29,594 bases of DNA from Chamaesiphon sp. (GCA_020059425.1 JAGVCD010000214.1:1-29594), one strand, 5' to 3'; shown: positions 8,012 through 19,800, numbered from the stretch's first letter. Notes: generated by a model from the letters alone, not told the origin. A program made the numbers and translations.

Positions 8012-11000
8012 TGGTAATGATTGGAATTGCGAATGAAAACGAGTTTTACTCTGCCCATTACCTAGATACCAAACTCCAGGGAGATCTGAAGGATGTGGTC
8101 AAAACTTGGCAATCTGCGGCAGCAGAAACTGAGGAAAGATCTCCAGATCGAGCTTTAGGCAGTCTACGACAGGGATATTTTCGCTTGCGCGAGCAGTTGA
8201 GCCGTCTGGGTAATGGGCGCTTGAATGAGGCCGATTTAGGGGAGGGATCTCAACTTCAGCGGGAGTTCTTTCAGAAGCTGCTGGGAGTTTTGGGGTATGA
8301 ATGGCAACCCCAATGGCAATTGTTGGATGGAGATCAGTTGTTGCCGGTGGTGGCGGAGGTCAAAAGTAGTAGCGGCAAGCCCCAGCTATGGGTAATTGAG
8401 GGTTTGCAGTTAGACAATATGACCGAGCAAACAGATGTGCTGTCGTTGGTGTTGGATGAAATGCAGTATGAGGGAGCGGAAGAGGCTGAGACGTTAGTGG
8501 GCAAGACTCTGGAAGACCTACTCAGTGACCATATTTTTGCTCAAAATCAGCCGCCGCGTTGGGTAATTTTGATGAGTATTGACCAAGTGGTGTTGATCGA
8601 TCGCCATAAATGGTCGGCTTCGCGTCTACTGCGGTTTGATTTGGCGGAACTGCTCGGGGAGAAAGATCCTAATGCGTTGTTGGCAGCGGCAACTTTGTTG
8701 CACCGAGAGCATACTTGCCCGATCGAAGGTAGTTCGCTATTGGATAATTTGGATGAGCAGAGCCATAAGCATACTCATGGGGTTTCTGAAAAGCTGAAGT
8801 ATGCTCTGCGAGAAGCGATCGAGCTGTTGGGTAATGAGGTGATTTATTATTTACGGAATGTCAGCAAAGAAAAGGTCTTTGACCAGACGATCGATCCTAA
8901 TCAGCTCAAGATTGAGTGCTTGCGCTGGGTCTATCGTTTGCTGTTTGTGCTGTATATCGAAGCGCGGCCAGAGTTGGGCTATGCCCCCATGCGAGCTGAT
9001 GTGTATCGGGAAGGCTATAGCTTGGAGACTCTGAGGGATTTGGAGTTGACCGATCTAACTACGCCAGATGATGAAAATGGCTATTACATTGATATTTGTG
9101 TGCGGCGCTTGTTTGATTTGTTGTGGTCGGGGTATCCCAATGAACAAACAATCGAGCAACGGCAGAAGGCACATGCGTTAGAGCTGAAGCAATCTATGCA
9201 GCAGTTGGATTTCTCGAAGGTGGGTGGGGTGGAGATGTCTAGCGATAGCTATACCAGAGCGGATGGTTCGACAGGCTCACCAACAGGTGGGAATACTTTT
9301 AAGTTATTTGCGCTCAAGAGCCATTTGTTTGACCCCGAAAGAACTACATTAATTAATCGGGTGAAGCTGAAAAATACCACGATGCGCCGGATTCTAGAAT
9401 TAATGTCGTTGTCTGAGACTCAAGGGAAGCAGCGGCGGGGGCGAATTAGTTATGCTCAGTTGGGAGTAAACCAATTGGGGGAAGTCTATGAGGGCTTGTT
9501 GAGTCTGTCGGCTTTTTTTGCCGAGCAGGATTTGTATGAGGTGCAAAAGGAGGCTAAGAAGAAAGGTAAAACGGCACAGGTATCTGAAGAAGATGATGAC
9601 GACGAAAATGATGATGAAATTCCGGTGGCTGCTGGTGATGGTGCCAATGAGTTGGAAGTAGGGTACTTTGTCCCTGCCGATCGACTCAATGAGTTTAAAC
9701 CCACGGAGATTGTGCGGGGAGAGGATGGCAGACCGCGCATTCATGAAAGGGGGAAGTTTATTTTTCGGTTGGCGGGTCGGGAGCGGGAGAAGAGTGCTAG
9801 TTACTACACGCCTCAGTCGTTGACCCAGTGTTTGGTGAAGTATGCCCTGAAGGAGTTGCTGCAAGAGAAAACGGCTGATGATATTTTGCGGTTGACGGTG
9901 TGTGAACCGGCGATGGGTAGTGCGGCGTTTTTGAATGAGGTGGTGGATCAGTTGGCTGATGCCTATTTGGAGCTAAAGCAGCAGGAGCTGGGGGAGCGAA
10001 TTGCTCATGATGATGTGGTGCGAGAGCGGCAGAAGGTGAAGATGCTGATTGCCGATCGCAATGTGTTTGGGATTGATAAAAATCCGATCGCGATGGAGTT
10101 GGCGGAGGTGTCGCTGTGGCTGAATTGTATCTATGGCGAGGGTGGTGATGGTCAGGTATTTGTGCCGTGGTTTGGGTCGCAGTTGCACTGTGGGAATTCT
10201 TTGGTGGGGGCGCGGCGGCAGGTGTATCGTCGATCGCAGGTGACGAGTAAGAAAATTGGGAAGGCAACTTGGCACGAAAGTGCGCCGGAGCGGATTGAGT
10301 TGGGGCAGAAGCTGCCTGCGGATGCTATTTTTCACTTTTTGCTGGGTGATCCGGGGATGGCGGATTACACAGACAAGGTGATTAAGAAGATGGAGCCGGA
10401 GGCGATCGAGAAGATTAAGGAGTGGCAGAAGGGGTTTGCGAAGCAGGAGTTGACGGCGGAGCAGGTGGAGTATGCTTTGCGATTGACGGGTAGGATTGGG
10501 GAATTGTGGGAGCAGTATGGCCAAGAGATGGGGTTGATGCGGCAGCGGACTACTGATCCTTTGCAGGTTTGGGGGCAGCCGGAGGAGTCGGGGGTGGGTA
10601 CGCCGTTGGCGCAGAAGGATAAGATTTTTGAGCAGGAGAAGCTCTCGAAGGATGTGAGTAATGCTAGTTCTTATCGGCGGTTGAAGCTGGTGATGGATTA
10701 TTGGTGTGCTTTGTGGTTTTGGCCGATCGAGTGGGCGGATGATTTGCCGACGCGGGAGCAGTTTTTGCAGGAGGTGGGGGCGATTTTGGGTGAGCTAGAG
10801 ATGCTGGCAGATGCTCAGGCGCAGTTGAAGTTGTTTCCTGAGACTCAGACCGATCAGCAGGGTAAGTTGTTTTTGGCGACTTATGGGTTGGTGGATTTGC
10901 AGCGGTTGCGGATGTTTTATCCTCGGTTAAAGCAGGTGGAGCAGATTGCTGATCAGTATCACTTTTTTCATTGGGAGCTGGAGTTTGCGGATATTTTTCA

Positions 11001-12969
11001 ATCGCGGGGCGGGTTTGACTTAATGGTGGGAAATCCGCCGTGGTTGAAGATTGAGTGGCAAGAGGGTGGGGTTTTGGGTGACTATAATCCGCTTGTGGTG
11101 CTACGCGGTTTGTTAGCGAATCAGTTGGATCAAGAGCGGGGTGCTTCTTTTGGGGTTTATAGTGGTTTACGGGCTGCTTATTTACGAGAGTATGAGAAGG
11201 CGAGCGGTACGCAGAATTTTTTGAATGCGATGCAGAACTATCCTTTGCTAAAAGGGATTCAAACTAATTTGTACAAGTGCTTTTTGCCCCAAGTATGGAT
11301 GTTTGGGAGTGCAGAGAGCGTATCAGGATTCCTGCATCAAGAGGCTGCCTATGATGATCCGAAGGGTGGATTGTTGAGATCGAAGCTGTATCAGTATCTC
11401 AAGGTGCATCTTCAGTTTGCAAATGAAATAAGTTTGTTCGCTGATGTTGATCATCACACTAAATTCAGCATTAACATTTACCAAAAGCCGAAAATTTTGG
11501 ATGAGTCGATCGTGCGCTTTGTCCATGTTGCAAATCTTTATAGTGCTAAAACCGTTGCTGAATGTTTGGAATCATCCCCGAACTCGTTGATCCCTGGTAT
11601 CAAAAATGATGAGGGGAAATGGAATACTGCCGGACATCCTGCCCGAATTATCAGTGTTGAGTTAGAAATGCTCAAGCTGTTTGCTACTCTTTACGATCCA
11701 GAAGGTACAGTCCCTAGAGAAGCTAGATTACCAGCTCTGCATACCAGTAACTTGGCCAGCGTGTTGGAGAAGTTTGCAGCAGTCGATCGCCGTTTGGGTG
11801 ATTTACAAGATAGTTACTATTCAACAGTAATGTTTGATGAAACCAATGCTGTCAAGAAAGATCACACAATCCTTAGAGAAACCCAGTTTGCTACAACTCC
11901 TCAAAACCTGATTCTCTCTGGCCCCCATTTCTTTGTCGGGAATCCATTGAATAAAACGCCTAGAGCGAGCTGCACTCTGAATAGTCATTATGATGTTGTG
12001 GATTTGATGGCGATCGCTGATGACTACTTGCCACGGACTAACTATGCGCCTGATTGTGATTCGATCGAATACCTTCGTAGAACACCTAAAGTACCCTGGG
12101 GTAACAAACCACCTGTCACTGATTTCTATCGAGTAGTAAGCCGTGAAATGCTGAGTCAGTCAGGGGAAAGAACTTTTATTCCAATACTGGTGCCCCAAGG
12201 CATAGGCCATGTAAATACATGTATAGCTACCACTTTCCAGAAGCCAATTAACACTATTGATTTCCTAGCAATGAGTATCAGTATCCCAGTTGATTTTTTC
12301 GTAAAAACAACCGGAATGGGACATGCCAATCAAAATATCTTGCGCTTACTACCTCTAATTCCTGATGACTATCCTCTAAAGAATCTGCTGCGACTTCGTA
12401 CTCTTGCTCTAAACTGCCTTACCACCTACTACAAAGACTTCTGGGCTGATTGCTTCGACCCCTCATTCCCTACAGATAGCTGGAGCAAATCCAATGATCC
12501 ACGACTAGAGCCTGATTTTTTCAGTAATATAACCTCAACTTGGCAACGTCAATCTGCTCTCCGCACCGACTATGCTCGTCGTCAAGCCCTAGTTGAAATC
12601 GACGTACTTGCTGCTCTTGCCCTCAAACTCACCCTAGATGAACTCATCACCATCTACCGCATTCAATTCCCTGTCATGCAACAAAACGAACGAGGAACCT
12701 ACTACGACCAAACCGGGCGCATTGTTTTCACCACCAGCAAAGGACTCATTGGCGTTGGCCTACCCCGCAAAGGCGACAAAAAGAAAAACATCATTGGCTG
12801 GGAAGATGTCCAGCACCTCACCTCCGGCACCGTAGAAGTCACCATCACCGACGACACCCAGCCCGGTGGAGCAATCCAGCGCACCATCACCTACCAAGCC
12901 CCCTTCGACAAATGCGATCGAGTCTCCGACTACCGCACCGCCTGGGCGCACTTCGAGCAAATGCAGTAG
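8011..12969 (+). CDS. N6-adenine DNA methyltransferase, DrmMI/type IIG-like (1652 aa)
   Basis: Predicted to transfer methyl from S-adenosylmethionine to adenine N6. The catalytic core has YYTP (598-601), motif I EPAMGSAAF (632-640), GIDKNPIAMELA and motif IV NPPW (1008-1011), as in Eco57I/PglX/DrmMI-type enzymes. The region after about 1080 is where a target-recognition domain is expected. The N-terminal 570 residues include D108 and E116-V-K118 after a helical segment, reminiscent of a PD-(D/E)xK nuclease but not decisive. An acidic Asp/Glu linker lies at about 525-545. Start is ATG at 8011 with GGAGGG upstream, overlapping the helicase stop by 1 nt. Base use changes along the gene: G-rich on the sense strand to about 11250, balanced after, then C-rich from about 12540. 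A mosaic origin is possible. In this cluster it probably marks self DNA. Confidence 0.88.
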   Translation: MVMIGIANENEFYSAHYLDTKLQGDLKDVVKTWQSAAAETEERSPDRALGSLRQGYFRLREQLSRLGNGRLNEADLGEGSQLQREFFQKLLGVLGYEWQPQWQLLDGDQLLPVVAEVKSSSGKPQLWVIEGLQLDNMTEQTDVLSLVLDEMQYEGAEEAETLVGKTLEDLLSDHIFAQNQPPRWVILMSIDQVVLIDRHKWSASRLLRFDLAELLGEKDPNALLAAATLLHREHTCPIEGSSLLDNLDEQSHKHTHGVSEKLKYALREAIELLGNEVIYYLRNVSKEKVFDQTIDPNQLKIECLRWVYRLLFVLYIEARPELGYAPMRADVYREGYSLETLRDLELTDLTTPDDENGYYIDICVRRLFDLLWSGYPNEQTIEQRQKAHALELKQSMQQLDFSKVGGVEMSSDSYTRADGSTGSPTGGNTFKLFALKSHLFDPERTTLINRVKLKNTTMRRILELMSLSETQGKQRRGRISYAQLGVNQLGEVYEGLLSLSAFFAEQDLYEVQKEAKKKGKTAQVSEEDDDDENDDEIPVAAGDGANELEVGYFVPADRLNEFKPTEIVRGEDGRPRIHERGKFIFRLAGREREKSASYYTPQSLTQCLVKYALKELLQEKTADDILRLTVCEPAMGSAAFLNEVVDQLADAYLELKQQELGERIAHDDVVRERQKVKMLIADRNVFGIDKNPIAMELAEVSLWLNCIYGEGGDGQVFVPWFGSQLHCGNSLVGARRQVYRRSQVTSKKIGKATWHESAPERIELGQKLPADAIFHFLLGDPGMADYTDKVIKKMEPEAIEKIKEWQKGFAKQELTAEQVEYALRLTGRIGELWEQYGQEMGLMRQRTTDPLQVWGQPEESGVGTPLAQKDKIFEQEKLSKDVSNASSYRRLKLVMDYWCALWFWPIEWADDLPTREQFLQEVGAILGELEMLADAQAQLKLFPETQTDQQGKLFLATYGLVDLQRLRMFYPRLKQVEQIADQYHFFHWELEFADIFQSRGGFDLMVGNPPWLKIEWQEGGVLGDYNPLVVLRGLLANQLDQERGASFGVYSGLRAAYLREYEKASGTQNFLNAMQNYPLLKGIQTNLYKCFLPQVWMFGSAESVSGFLHQEAAYDDPKGGLLRSKLYQYLKVHLQFANEISLFADVDHHTKFSINIYQKPKILDESIVRFVHVANLYSAKTVAECLESSPNSLIPGIKNDEGKWNTAGHPARIISVELEMLKLFATLYDPEGTVPREARLPALHTSNLASVLEKFAAVDRRLGDLQDSYYSTVMFDETNAVKKDHTILRETQFATTPQNLILSGPHFFVGNPLNKTPRASCTLNSHYDVVDLMAIADDYLPRTNYAPDCDSIEYLRRTPKVPWGNKPPVTDFYRVVSREMLSQSGERTFIPILVPQGIGHVNTCIATTFQKPINTIDFLAMSISIPVDFFVKTTGMGHANQNILRLLPLIPDDYPLKNLLRLRTLALNCLTTYYKDFWADCFDPSFPTDSWSKSNDPRLEPDFFSNITSTWQRQSALRTDYARRQALVEIDVLAALALKLTLDELITIYRIQFPVMQQNERGTYYDQTGRIVFTTSKGLIGVGLPRKGDKKKNIIGWEDVQHLTSGTVEVTITDDTQPGGAIQRTITYQAPFDKCDRVSDYRTAWAHFEQMQ

Positions 12970-13000
12970 CATCAACGCCACCGGTCTAAGCATCCGCAAT

Positions 13001-13441
13001 TTAATCTCGCACTAAAATTGTCAAATTCCGCATCATCGCCCACGCAGTATCAAATGTTGAACGAGGTAAAAGCCTTTCTCCCTTAAGCGGGTCACAAATC
13101 TGCACTTCGTCCTCATCTGCCGATATTACAACCACTGCATGTGGCTCATTTACCCCATCAACTGGTAATAAATTAACAAATACAACTGGGTAAAGCCCTG
13201 CATTGATTTCAACAACCAACTCTGTAAATCTCAACGTACACTTGCAAGAATCAATAAAACCCATTGTCCGTAATGCTGTTACTGCGTTTAATGCCTCTGT
13301 ACCCAAAAAGGTACAATCACAGCGCTCTCGTAACTCAGACTCGCTCACAACATACCCTTTTGCGGCCAAAACCATGCACAGGCAAGCTGGAACACAAGAA
13401 TACGGCTTCTCCTGTCTATGAAAAAGCAGCTTCGATCGCAT
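13001..13441 (-). CDS. C39-like cysteine peptidase (146 aa)
   Basis: A free-standing papain-fold domain of the C39 type. Likely catalytic residues, numbered from ATG at 13441, are oxyanion Q10 and nucleophile C16 in RQEKPYSCVPAC, H101 in EPHAVVV and D117 in ICDP. No membrane span or ABC transporter part is present, unlike bacteriocin-exporting C39 proteins. ATG at 13441 begins just before the Q-C motif. The frame stays open to 13471, but the extra 10 residues look unneeded. The start overlaps the end of the 103-residue gene by 26 nt, so the pair is coupled. It runs antisense to the defence genes and converges on the methyltransferase, 31 nt from its stop. Its substrate is unknown; cleavage or binding of the 103-residue partner is a guess. 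Confidence 0.72.
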   Translation of the reverse strand: MRSKLLFHRQEKPYSCVPACLCMVLAAKGYVVSESELRERCDCTFLGTEALNAVTALRTMGFIDSCKCTLRFTELVVEINAGLYPVVFVNLLPVDGVNEPHAVVVISADEDEVQICDPLKGERLLPRSTFDTAWAMMRNLTILVRD

Positions 13442-13727
13442 CCCGATTTGCCAAATAAAGTTCCATACCAACTTGCTTTATTTGCTCTAAAGGCGTGTGG
13501 CTGGTTACTGTCCCAACCTCCGTATCCACTTCTACTTCGCCAACCACCCCCAAAGATCCAATACTTGGATAGGCCAAGATAACTGGAACCCGCCACTTAT
13601 CATCTGCCCATATAGGACTATCTGCGGTGAATCGATCGGGCAAAAAATCACTTAAAAAACCATTGGCTAATGCTTGAGCCTGAAGTGCCGTCACCCGGTT
13701 GTCAACTTGATAAGTTGGTGAATTCAC
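13416..13727 (-). CDS. Unrecognised 103-residue partner of the C39-like gene
   Basis: The start is GTG at 13725-13727 with AGGAG 6 nt upstream. No signal peptide or membrane span is seen. A central run of beta-type sequence (VPVILAYP, then GVVGEVEVDTEVGTV) ends in a helix, LEQIKQVGMELYLANRD. The G-E-V-E-V-D-T-E-V-G-T-V turn recalls PepSY-like small domains, but I cannot assign it. Overlap with the C39-like gene suggests they are made together, perhaps as a substrate, inhibitor or chaperone pair. The unit sits between the two halves of the defence cluster and is transcribed divergently from the large helicase. Confidence 0.65.
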   Translation of the reverse strand: MNSPTYQVDNRVTALQAQALANGFLSDFLPDRFTADSPIWADDKWRVPVILAYPSIGSLGVVGEVEVDTEVGTVTSHTPLEQIKQVGMELYLANRDAIEAAFS

Positions 13728-13733
13728 ACTATT

Positions 13734-13738
13734 CTCCT
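13734..13738 (-). promoter_or_regulatory. Ribosome binding site for the GTG start at 13727
   Basis: AGGAG on the minus strand lies 6 nt before the GTG codon and supports this non-ATG start. Confidence 0.7.
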
Positions 13739-13889
13739 GAGCTTGTATACTCTTTCAACAAATATTGTAACTCTGATTGAAGGCGAGTCCATCAGGCAAC
13801 TTCTAAACCAAAATACAATCATAAAAAAGCAGTGAACTGGTAAAATACCCCAGACAGAACAAAGCCCCTACCAACCGGAAAACCTGCCA
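13739..13889. promoter_or_regulatory. Divergent promoter region of C39 pair and large helicase
   Basis: About 150 bp separate two divergent start regions, so promoters for both must lie here. Possible -10 boxes are TACAAT at 13814-13819 (plus strand) and TATACA near 13745-13750 (minus strand). Neither has a well-spaced -35 box. No clear palindrome was found. Confidence 0.4.
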
Positions 13890-16800
13890 ATGCTCCCTTC
13901 CGTCGTTGCCACCCAACTCCGCCATTGCGTCGCCGACTACCTCCGTACCACCTTTCGACCCACAACCCACAGCTTCGAGGGACTAATCGATCGGTTTCTG
14001 CAAGACCCCGACAACTTCTGCAAAGGCCCATATCTCTCCATCGGACTCCCCTTTCGTACCGGCAACAACGGAGCCACCCACTTCAGCGAAATGCCCATGC
14101 AATTCGCCCCCCACCTCCACCAAGAACGCGCCTTCGAGCGCCTCACCCCTCCCTACTACCAATCCACCCTCATCGCCACCGGCACCGGCTCAGGTAAAAC
14201 CGAATGCTTCCTGCTACCAGTGCTAGAACACTGCCGCCAGCAAGCCGGAGAACCCGGCATCAAAGCCATCCTCATCTACCCCATGAATGCCCTGGCCACC
14301 GACCAAGCCAAACGCATCGCCGCCTTAATCCATCAACACCCCAGCCTAAGAAACAAAATCACCGCCGGACTCTACGTGGGCGACAAAGAAGACCAACCCA
14401 CCAGTCTGATGACCGCCGATCGGGTAATCACTGACAAACAAATACTGCGCGATTCACCCCCAGATATTCTGCTGACCAACTATAAAATGTTGGACTACCT
14501 GCTCATCCAACCCGAATCCCAAAACCTCTGGAAACAAAACCAACCCGACACCCTCCGCTACCTAGTAGTTGATGAATTCCACACCTTCGATGGTGCTCAA
14601 GGCACCGATCTAGCTTGTCTACTGCGCCGCCTCAAACATCGCCTCAACATTCCCCCCAACTACTTAGCCTGCGTTGGCACCTCCGCCACCCTGGGCAGCG
14701 ATCCCAACTGTACCGGCGATATGCTGGAATACGCCACCACCATCTTTGGCGAACCCTTTGAACCCAATGCGATCATCGCCGAAGATCGCCTCACCCCCGG
14801 CGAATTCTTTGCCGATGCCATGCTCGATATCCGCGACATTCCTGCCCCTACGGAGATCGATCGACTGCGCCCAGATTATTACACCAGCCCTGCCGCCTAT
14901 GTGCGCGGTCAAGCTACTCTCTGGTTAGACAGCCCAGAAACTGGTGACTCACCCCTCGAAGAAACTTGGTGTCTAGCACTCGGCGATCAATTAAAAACCC
15001 TCCCAGTCATTCAAAACATCATTCGCAAACTCCAAGAAAAAAACTATAGCTATAGCGATTTATTATCCGAAATTGGGAGACTACTACGCTTTCCAAAAAG
15101 CGAGCAACCAGAATATCAAAATTTACTCTTAGATAGCCTATTCAGCTTGATTGCCACCGCGCGTCGATCGATCCAAAAACCAGATGGTCAGCCCGTAACC
15201 GTACCTTGGGTAACACTGCGCGTCCAAATCTGGCTCCGCGAACTAAAACGGATGGTAGCCACCGTTTCCCCCATTCCCAAACTAGTTTACTCTGATGATC
15301 TCTCCCCCGATGAAGCCAAAAACACCCTGCCGATCGTGCACTGTCGAACCTGTGGTGCTACTGGTTGGGCAGGAGTCAAACATAGCCAAGCCGATCACCG
15401 CCTCACCCAAAACGACCTTAAAAAGTTCTATCGAGAATTCTTTGCCCATCGCCCCACAGTAGCCTTCATCTTCCCCGGACGACCCGATGTCTCCCCCAAT
15501 GACCAATATGCTCCCCGCCATCTGCTTTGCTCCGAATGCTTCACTATCAATGGTCACAAAGCCACTAACTGTAAATACTGCAATCACGACCAACTAATTT
15601 CAGTCTACATTCCAGTAACTACAGCCAGCGAAACTCATCAAAACGAAAAACGCGATGTTTCCAGTAGCGATTGTCCCTTTTGTCATAGCAACAATGGCTT
15701 AAGCATTTTAGGAGCACAGGCTGCTAGCCTGACTAGTGCCATGATTGGCGTACTCTATACCAGTTCTTTTAATACCGATAAAAAACTACTCACCTTCTCG
15801 GATTCAGTTCAAGATGCCGCTCACCGCGCTGGTTTCTATGGTGCCCGTACTTACAACACCACTCTCCGCACTGCGATCGCTGAAGTTGTGGCAGCTCAAC
15901 CAACTGGCAGTAGCCTTGAACATTTAGTCACAGAATTCCCCAACTATTGGCAGCAAAAATTCACTACCGTTGCTGACTATGTAGCAACTTTCCTACCCAC
16001 CGATCTAGAGTGGCTGCGGGAATGGGATGGCTTTATCCAAGGTGATACTGTCGATTTACCTCCAGATACACCGCTAATTAACTTAGTAAACGAGCGCCTT
16101 CAATGGGAAATCATTAGCCAATTTGGTCATCGATCGACGATCGGTCCATCTTTAGAACGCAGCGCCGTCTGCGCCGCCTACTTTGATGTAGATTTGCTAA
16201 AACAGGCCACAGCTACTCTGCACCAATGGCTAAGTAATGAGATTGAAGTCCTTCGCCAAGTGCCACTTGACCTCGTGCAGCAATTTTTATTGGGAATCCT
16301 GCACCATCTTCGTCAGCGTGGCGGTATCTTTCAACCTGCACCAGCAATGCAGCAATATATCAACGCTGGTGGCAATACCTTCGTCTTGCAAAAACCACTG
16401 TACATGCCCAGATTAGGGCCAACTGTCCCAGCCCCAATTTTCTTGGTCAATGCTACCGCTAAAACCGACAGATTTGAGCGGGTCATGGAAACTGGTCAGC
16501 GGTCTTCTTGGTGTAACAACTGGGTCTGGAAGCATTTTTCTCAAGAGCAGCTTATTTTGACTGAACAAGTAATTGAGATCCTGCATCAGACTCTTGGCCA
16601 ATTAGAAGCTGTAGGATTATTAGCTACCAAAGACTGTGGCCAAGGTCGCGCTTGGGGTATCCCTTTAGCTGAAATCAAACTTACATCAACATCTGTGGCA
16701 CTCTGCTGCGATCGATGTGGTCATCAGCTCACCACCACCGACCAACAAAATCTAGCCGGAATGCTTTGCCTTAGCGCCGGTTGCTTAGGTCACTATCAAG

Positions 16801-19800
16801 CCGATGTAAGAGGTGGGCTTCCTTACTACCAAGAAATTTATCGGACTGGTCAAGTGCAGCGCATTGTCGCCGCCGAACACACTGGACTTTTAACCCGCGA
16901 TCAGCGAGAGCGGTTAGAACAACGCTTTATTAATGGCGATCGACGTTGTGACCCCAATTTACTCTCAGCAACCTCAACCCTAGAAATGGGGATCAATATT
17001 GGCGACTTATCTACAGTGATGCTCTGTTCTGTGCCGCCAGGAGTAGCTAATTTCCAACAGCGGATCGGCAGAGCTGGGCGACGTGATGGCAATGCTTTGG
17101 TGGGTACAGTAGCCAACGGTCAACCTCATGACCTATTTTTCTACGATGATCCCTACGAAATGATGTCTGGCAACATCGATGCCGCAGGCTGTTACATTGA
17201 TGCCGCTGCCATTCTGCGCCGCCAGCTTACAGCCTTCTGTTTAGATAATTGGGTCAGAACCGGAATCAACAAACGGGACTTCCCCACTGAACTGAGCTAT
17301 GTGTTTAACGCGATCGATAAGTCCGACCAGCGAGCTTTTCCCTACAACTGGCTCCAATTCATTAAGGAACACCAAGGTCAGCTCCTAGAAGATTTCCTCG
17401 CCATGTTTGCTGACCAATTTAAGGATAGCAACCTCACCAGCAGCCAAATTCGTCAATTTATGGAAGAAGGCGAACTGAATGAAGGAGGCTTGTGCTGGCA
17501 TATTCTCGATCGGCTAACCGCGACTAGTCGAGAATACAAACGACTCAACAGCCAAGTTCGCACGATCAGCGACAAAATTAAAAAGCTCAAAGAACAGCCA
17601 GCAGCTCTCGTTCAGGCCGATGCAGAACTCAAAGACCAGCTAGAACGGGAAAAATCTAGCCTGAGTGAATTAATGAAAAGTATCAGAAAGAAGCATGTCT
17701 TGAATTTCTTGACTGATGAAGGACTATTGCCTAACTATGCTTTCCCTGAAGCTGGTGTGACGCTGAGATCGATCCTCTGGCGGAAATATCGCACTGAGCA
17801 GCAGAATGGCAAAAAGTATGAAACTTTCACCCTCAGTTACGAACGCCCCGGCTCCCTAGCCATCCGTGAACTAGTTCCCAGTGGTGTATTCTATGCCGAA
17901 GGTCGCAAGGTCAAGATCGACCAAATTGATTTAAAACTCTCTGAACCAGCGGATTGGCGCATTTGCCGAAGCTGTAGCTATACCACCCTCAACACCACTG
18001 AAATTGCCCAACTTAAGACTTGTCCCCGCTGTGGCGATACAATGTGGCAAGACAGTGGACGCATTCGACGGATGCTCCGCCTTAAGCAAGTGATGGCTAG
18101 CACTTCCGACAAAAATAGTCGCTTTGGGGATGATAGCGATGAACGTAGCCCTGCCTTTTTCGAGCGACATTTATCAGTAGATTTTGAGCCAGAATCTTGT
18201 GAAGAAACTTTCTTGGTGTCAGATAAAGAGTTTCCTTTTGGCTTTGAGTACATTGCCAAAGCTAATTTCCGCGAAATCAATTTAGGAGCATCGGCCAATA
18301 CCGGATCAAGTCTAGAAATGGCTGGCCGCAAGTACAGTACCCAAGGTTTCAAAGTCTGTAAGGACTGCGGCAAAGTGATGCAGGGCAGCAGTACCGAACA
18401 TGCCATTACCTGCAAATTTCGCACCAATCCAGATCGGGCAAAGTTTGAAGATGTCCTCTATCTCTACCGCGAATTTCCCTCTGAAGCAGTGCGGTTACTG
18501 ATGCCCGATGAACAGTTCTGGTCAGATCAGGGGATGGATTCCTTCATTGCATCTCTCCAACTAGGCTTGAAGCTGAAGTTTCGAGGCAAGGTCGATCACC
18601 TGTGTACTACCATCAGCGATGAACCACAGCCCAATTCTGCACTGCGAAAATCATTTTTGTATCTCTATGACAGTGTGCCGGGAGGTACTGGCTATCTACG
18701 CCAGTTAGTACGCTCTCCGAATGAATTTAAAGATGTGTTCGATCGATCATTGGCAGTACTCAGAGCCTGCGAATGTGAAGATGGCTGCTATAAATGTCTG
18801 TTCGCTTATCGCAGTAGCAGCACCCAAAACCGCACCAGCCGCAAAACCGCTGTCAATCTACTGGTCGCCATCAACAAGCACTGGCCAGAACTCCAACCCA
18901 CCGAGAAAAAGCTCTCTACCATCCAGGTCAATAGCAACTTTGAAAGCAAGTTAGAAAGCCTATTTATCGATGCCATCCGACGCTATCCCGGCAAAGTTTA
19001 CGGGGGAGCTGCCCCTACTCTACGGAAAGAAATCATCAATGGTCGATCGGGCTATCACTTGAAAGTTGGTGAAATGCTGTGGACGATCGAGTTGCAAGTT
19101 AACCTCGATCGCCGTGAGGGGATCGAACATTCCTCCCGCGCAGATTTTGTCTTTCGTCCAGCTTCGGTACAAAATCTGAGCAAACCAATTGTGGTGTTTA
19201 CCGATGGCTGGGAATACCATCAAGACCGGCTAGGAAAAGATTTTCTCCAAAGATTAGCAATCTTACGCAGCCATGAATATTGGTGCTGGTCTCTGGCCTG
19301 GGATGATGTTGATGCTCAAATCAACCCAGATAAAATCATCGATCGGGCGGAAGGTTTGACTTGTCAGGTCAACCCGGTCATGGCTAGTAATTTGCCCCAA
19401 ATCTACAATCAGTACCAATGCTCCGAACTGCAACCACTAGAGTCCTTGAATAGCTTTGAATGGCTGATGCGTTACTTAGCTGCCCCAGAAGATATCCACT
19501 GGCAGAATTGGGCGATGTTGCGAACAGTGGTACAAGCTAATTCAGCCGCATTGCAAGACCCTACCATTCGATCGAGTTGGCAATCTCAAGTCTCTAAAGC
19601 TCTTAGTGAATCAGTCCTAGACCATTGGCCACTCCCCAATAACTTTCTTTGTCAGACGATCACCGTTGATGAAAATATTCAACTTTGGACTGCTGCCGAT
19701 CCTGCTCGTCATCCCTTAAATTCCGAGGGAAGTATAATAATCTTGCGCTTTTCTGACAGCGGAAATCACTTGCGGCGCTCTTGGGTAGAAGCTTTACGCC

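Noticed and set aside
9400..10524. Three or four long antisense open frames of 84-183 codons opposite the methyltransferase gene
   Set aside because: Their products are rich in Pro, His, Leu and Ser with no domain, and they lie over the G-rich catalytic core. Strand composition explains the lack of stops.
13890..14434. Arg/Pro/His-rich frames overlapping the start of the giant helicase gene
   Set aside because: They are other-frame readings of C-rich codons. The helicase frame carries Walker A and DEFH in the same stretch.
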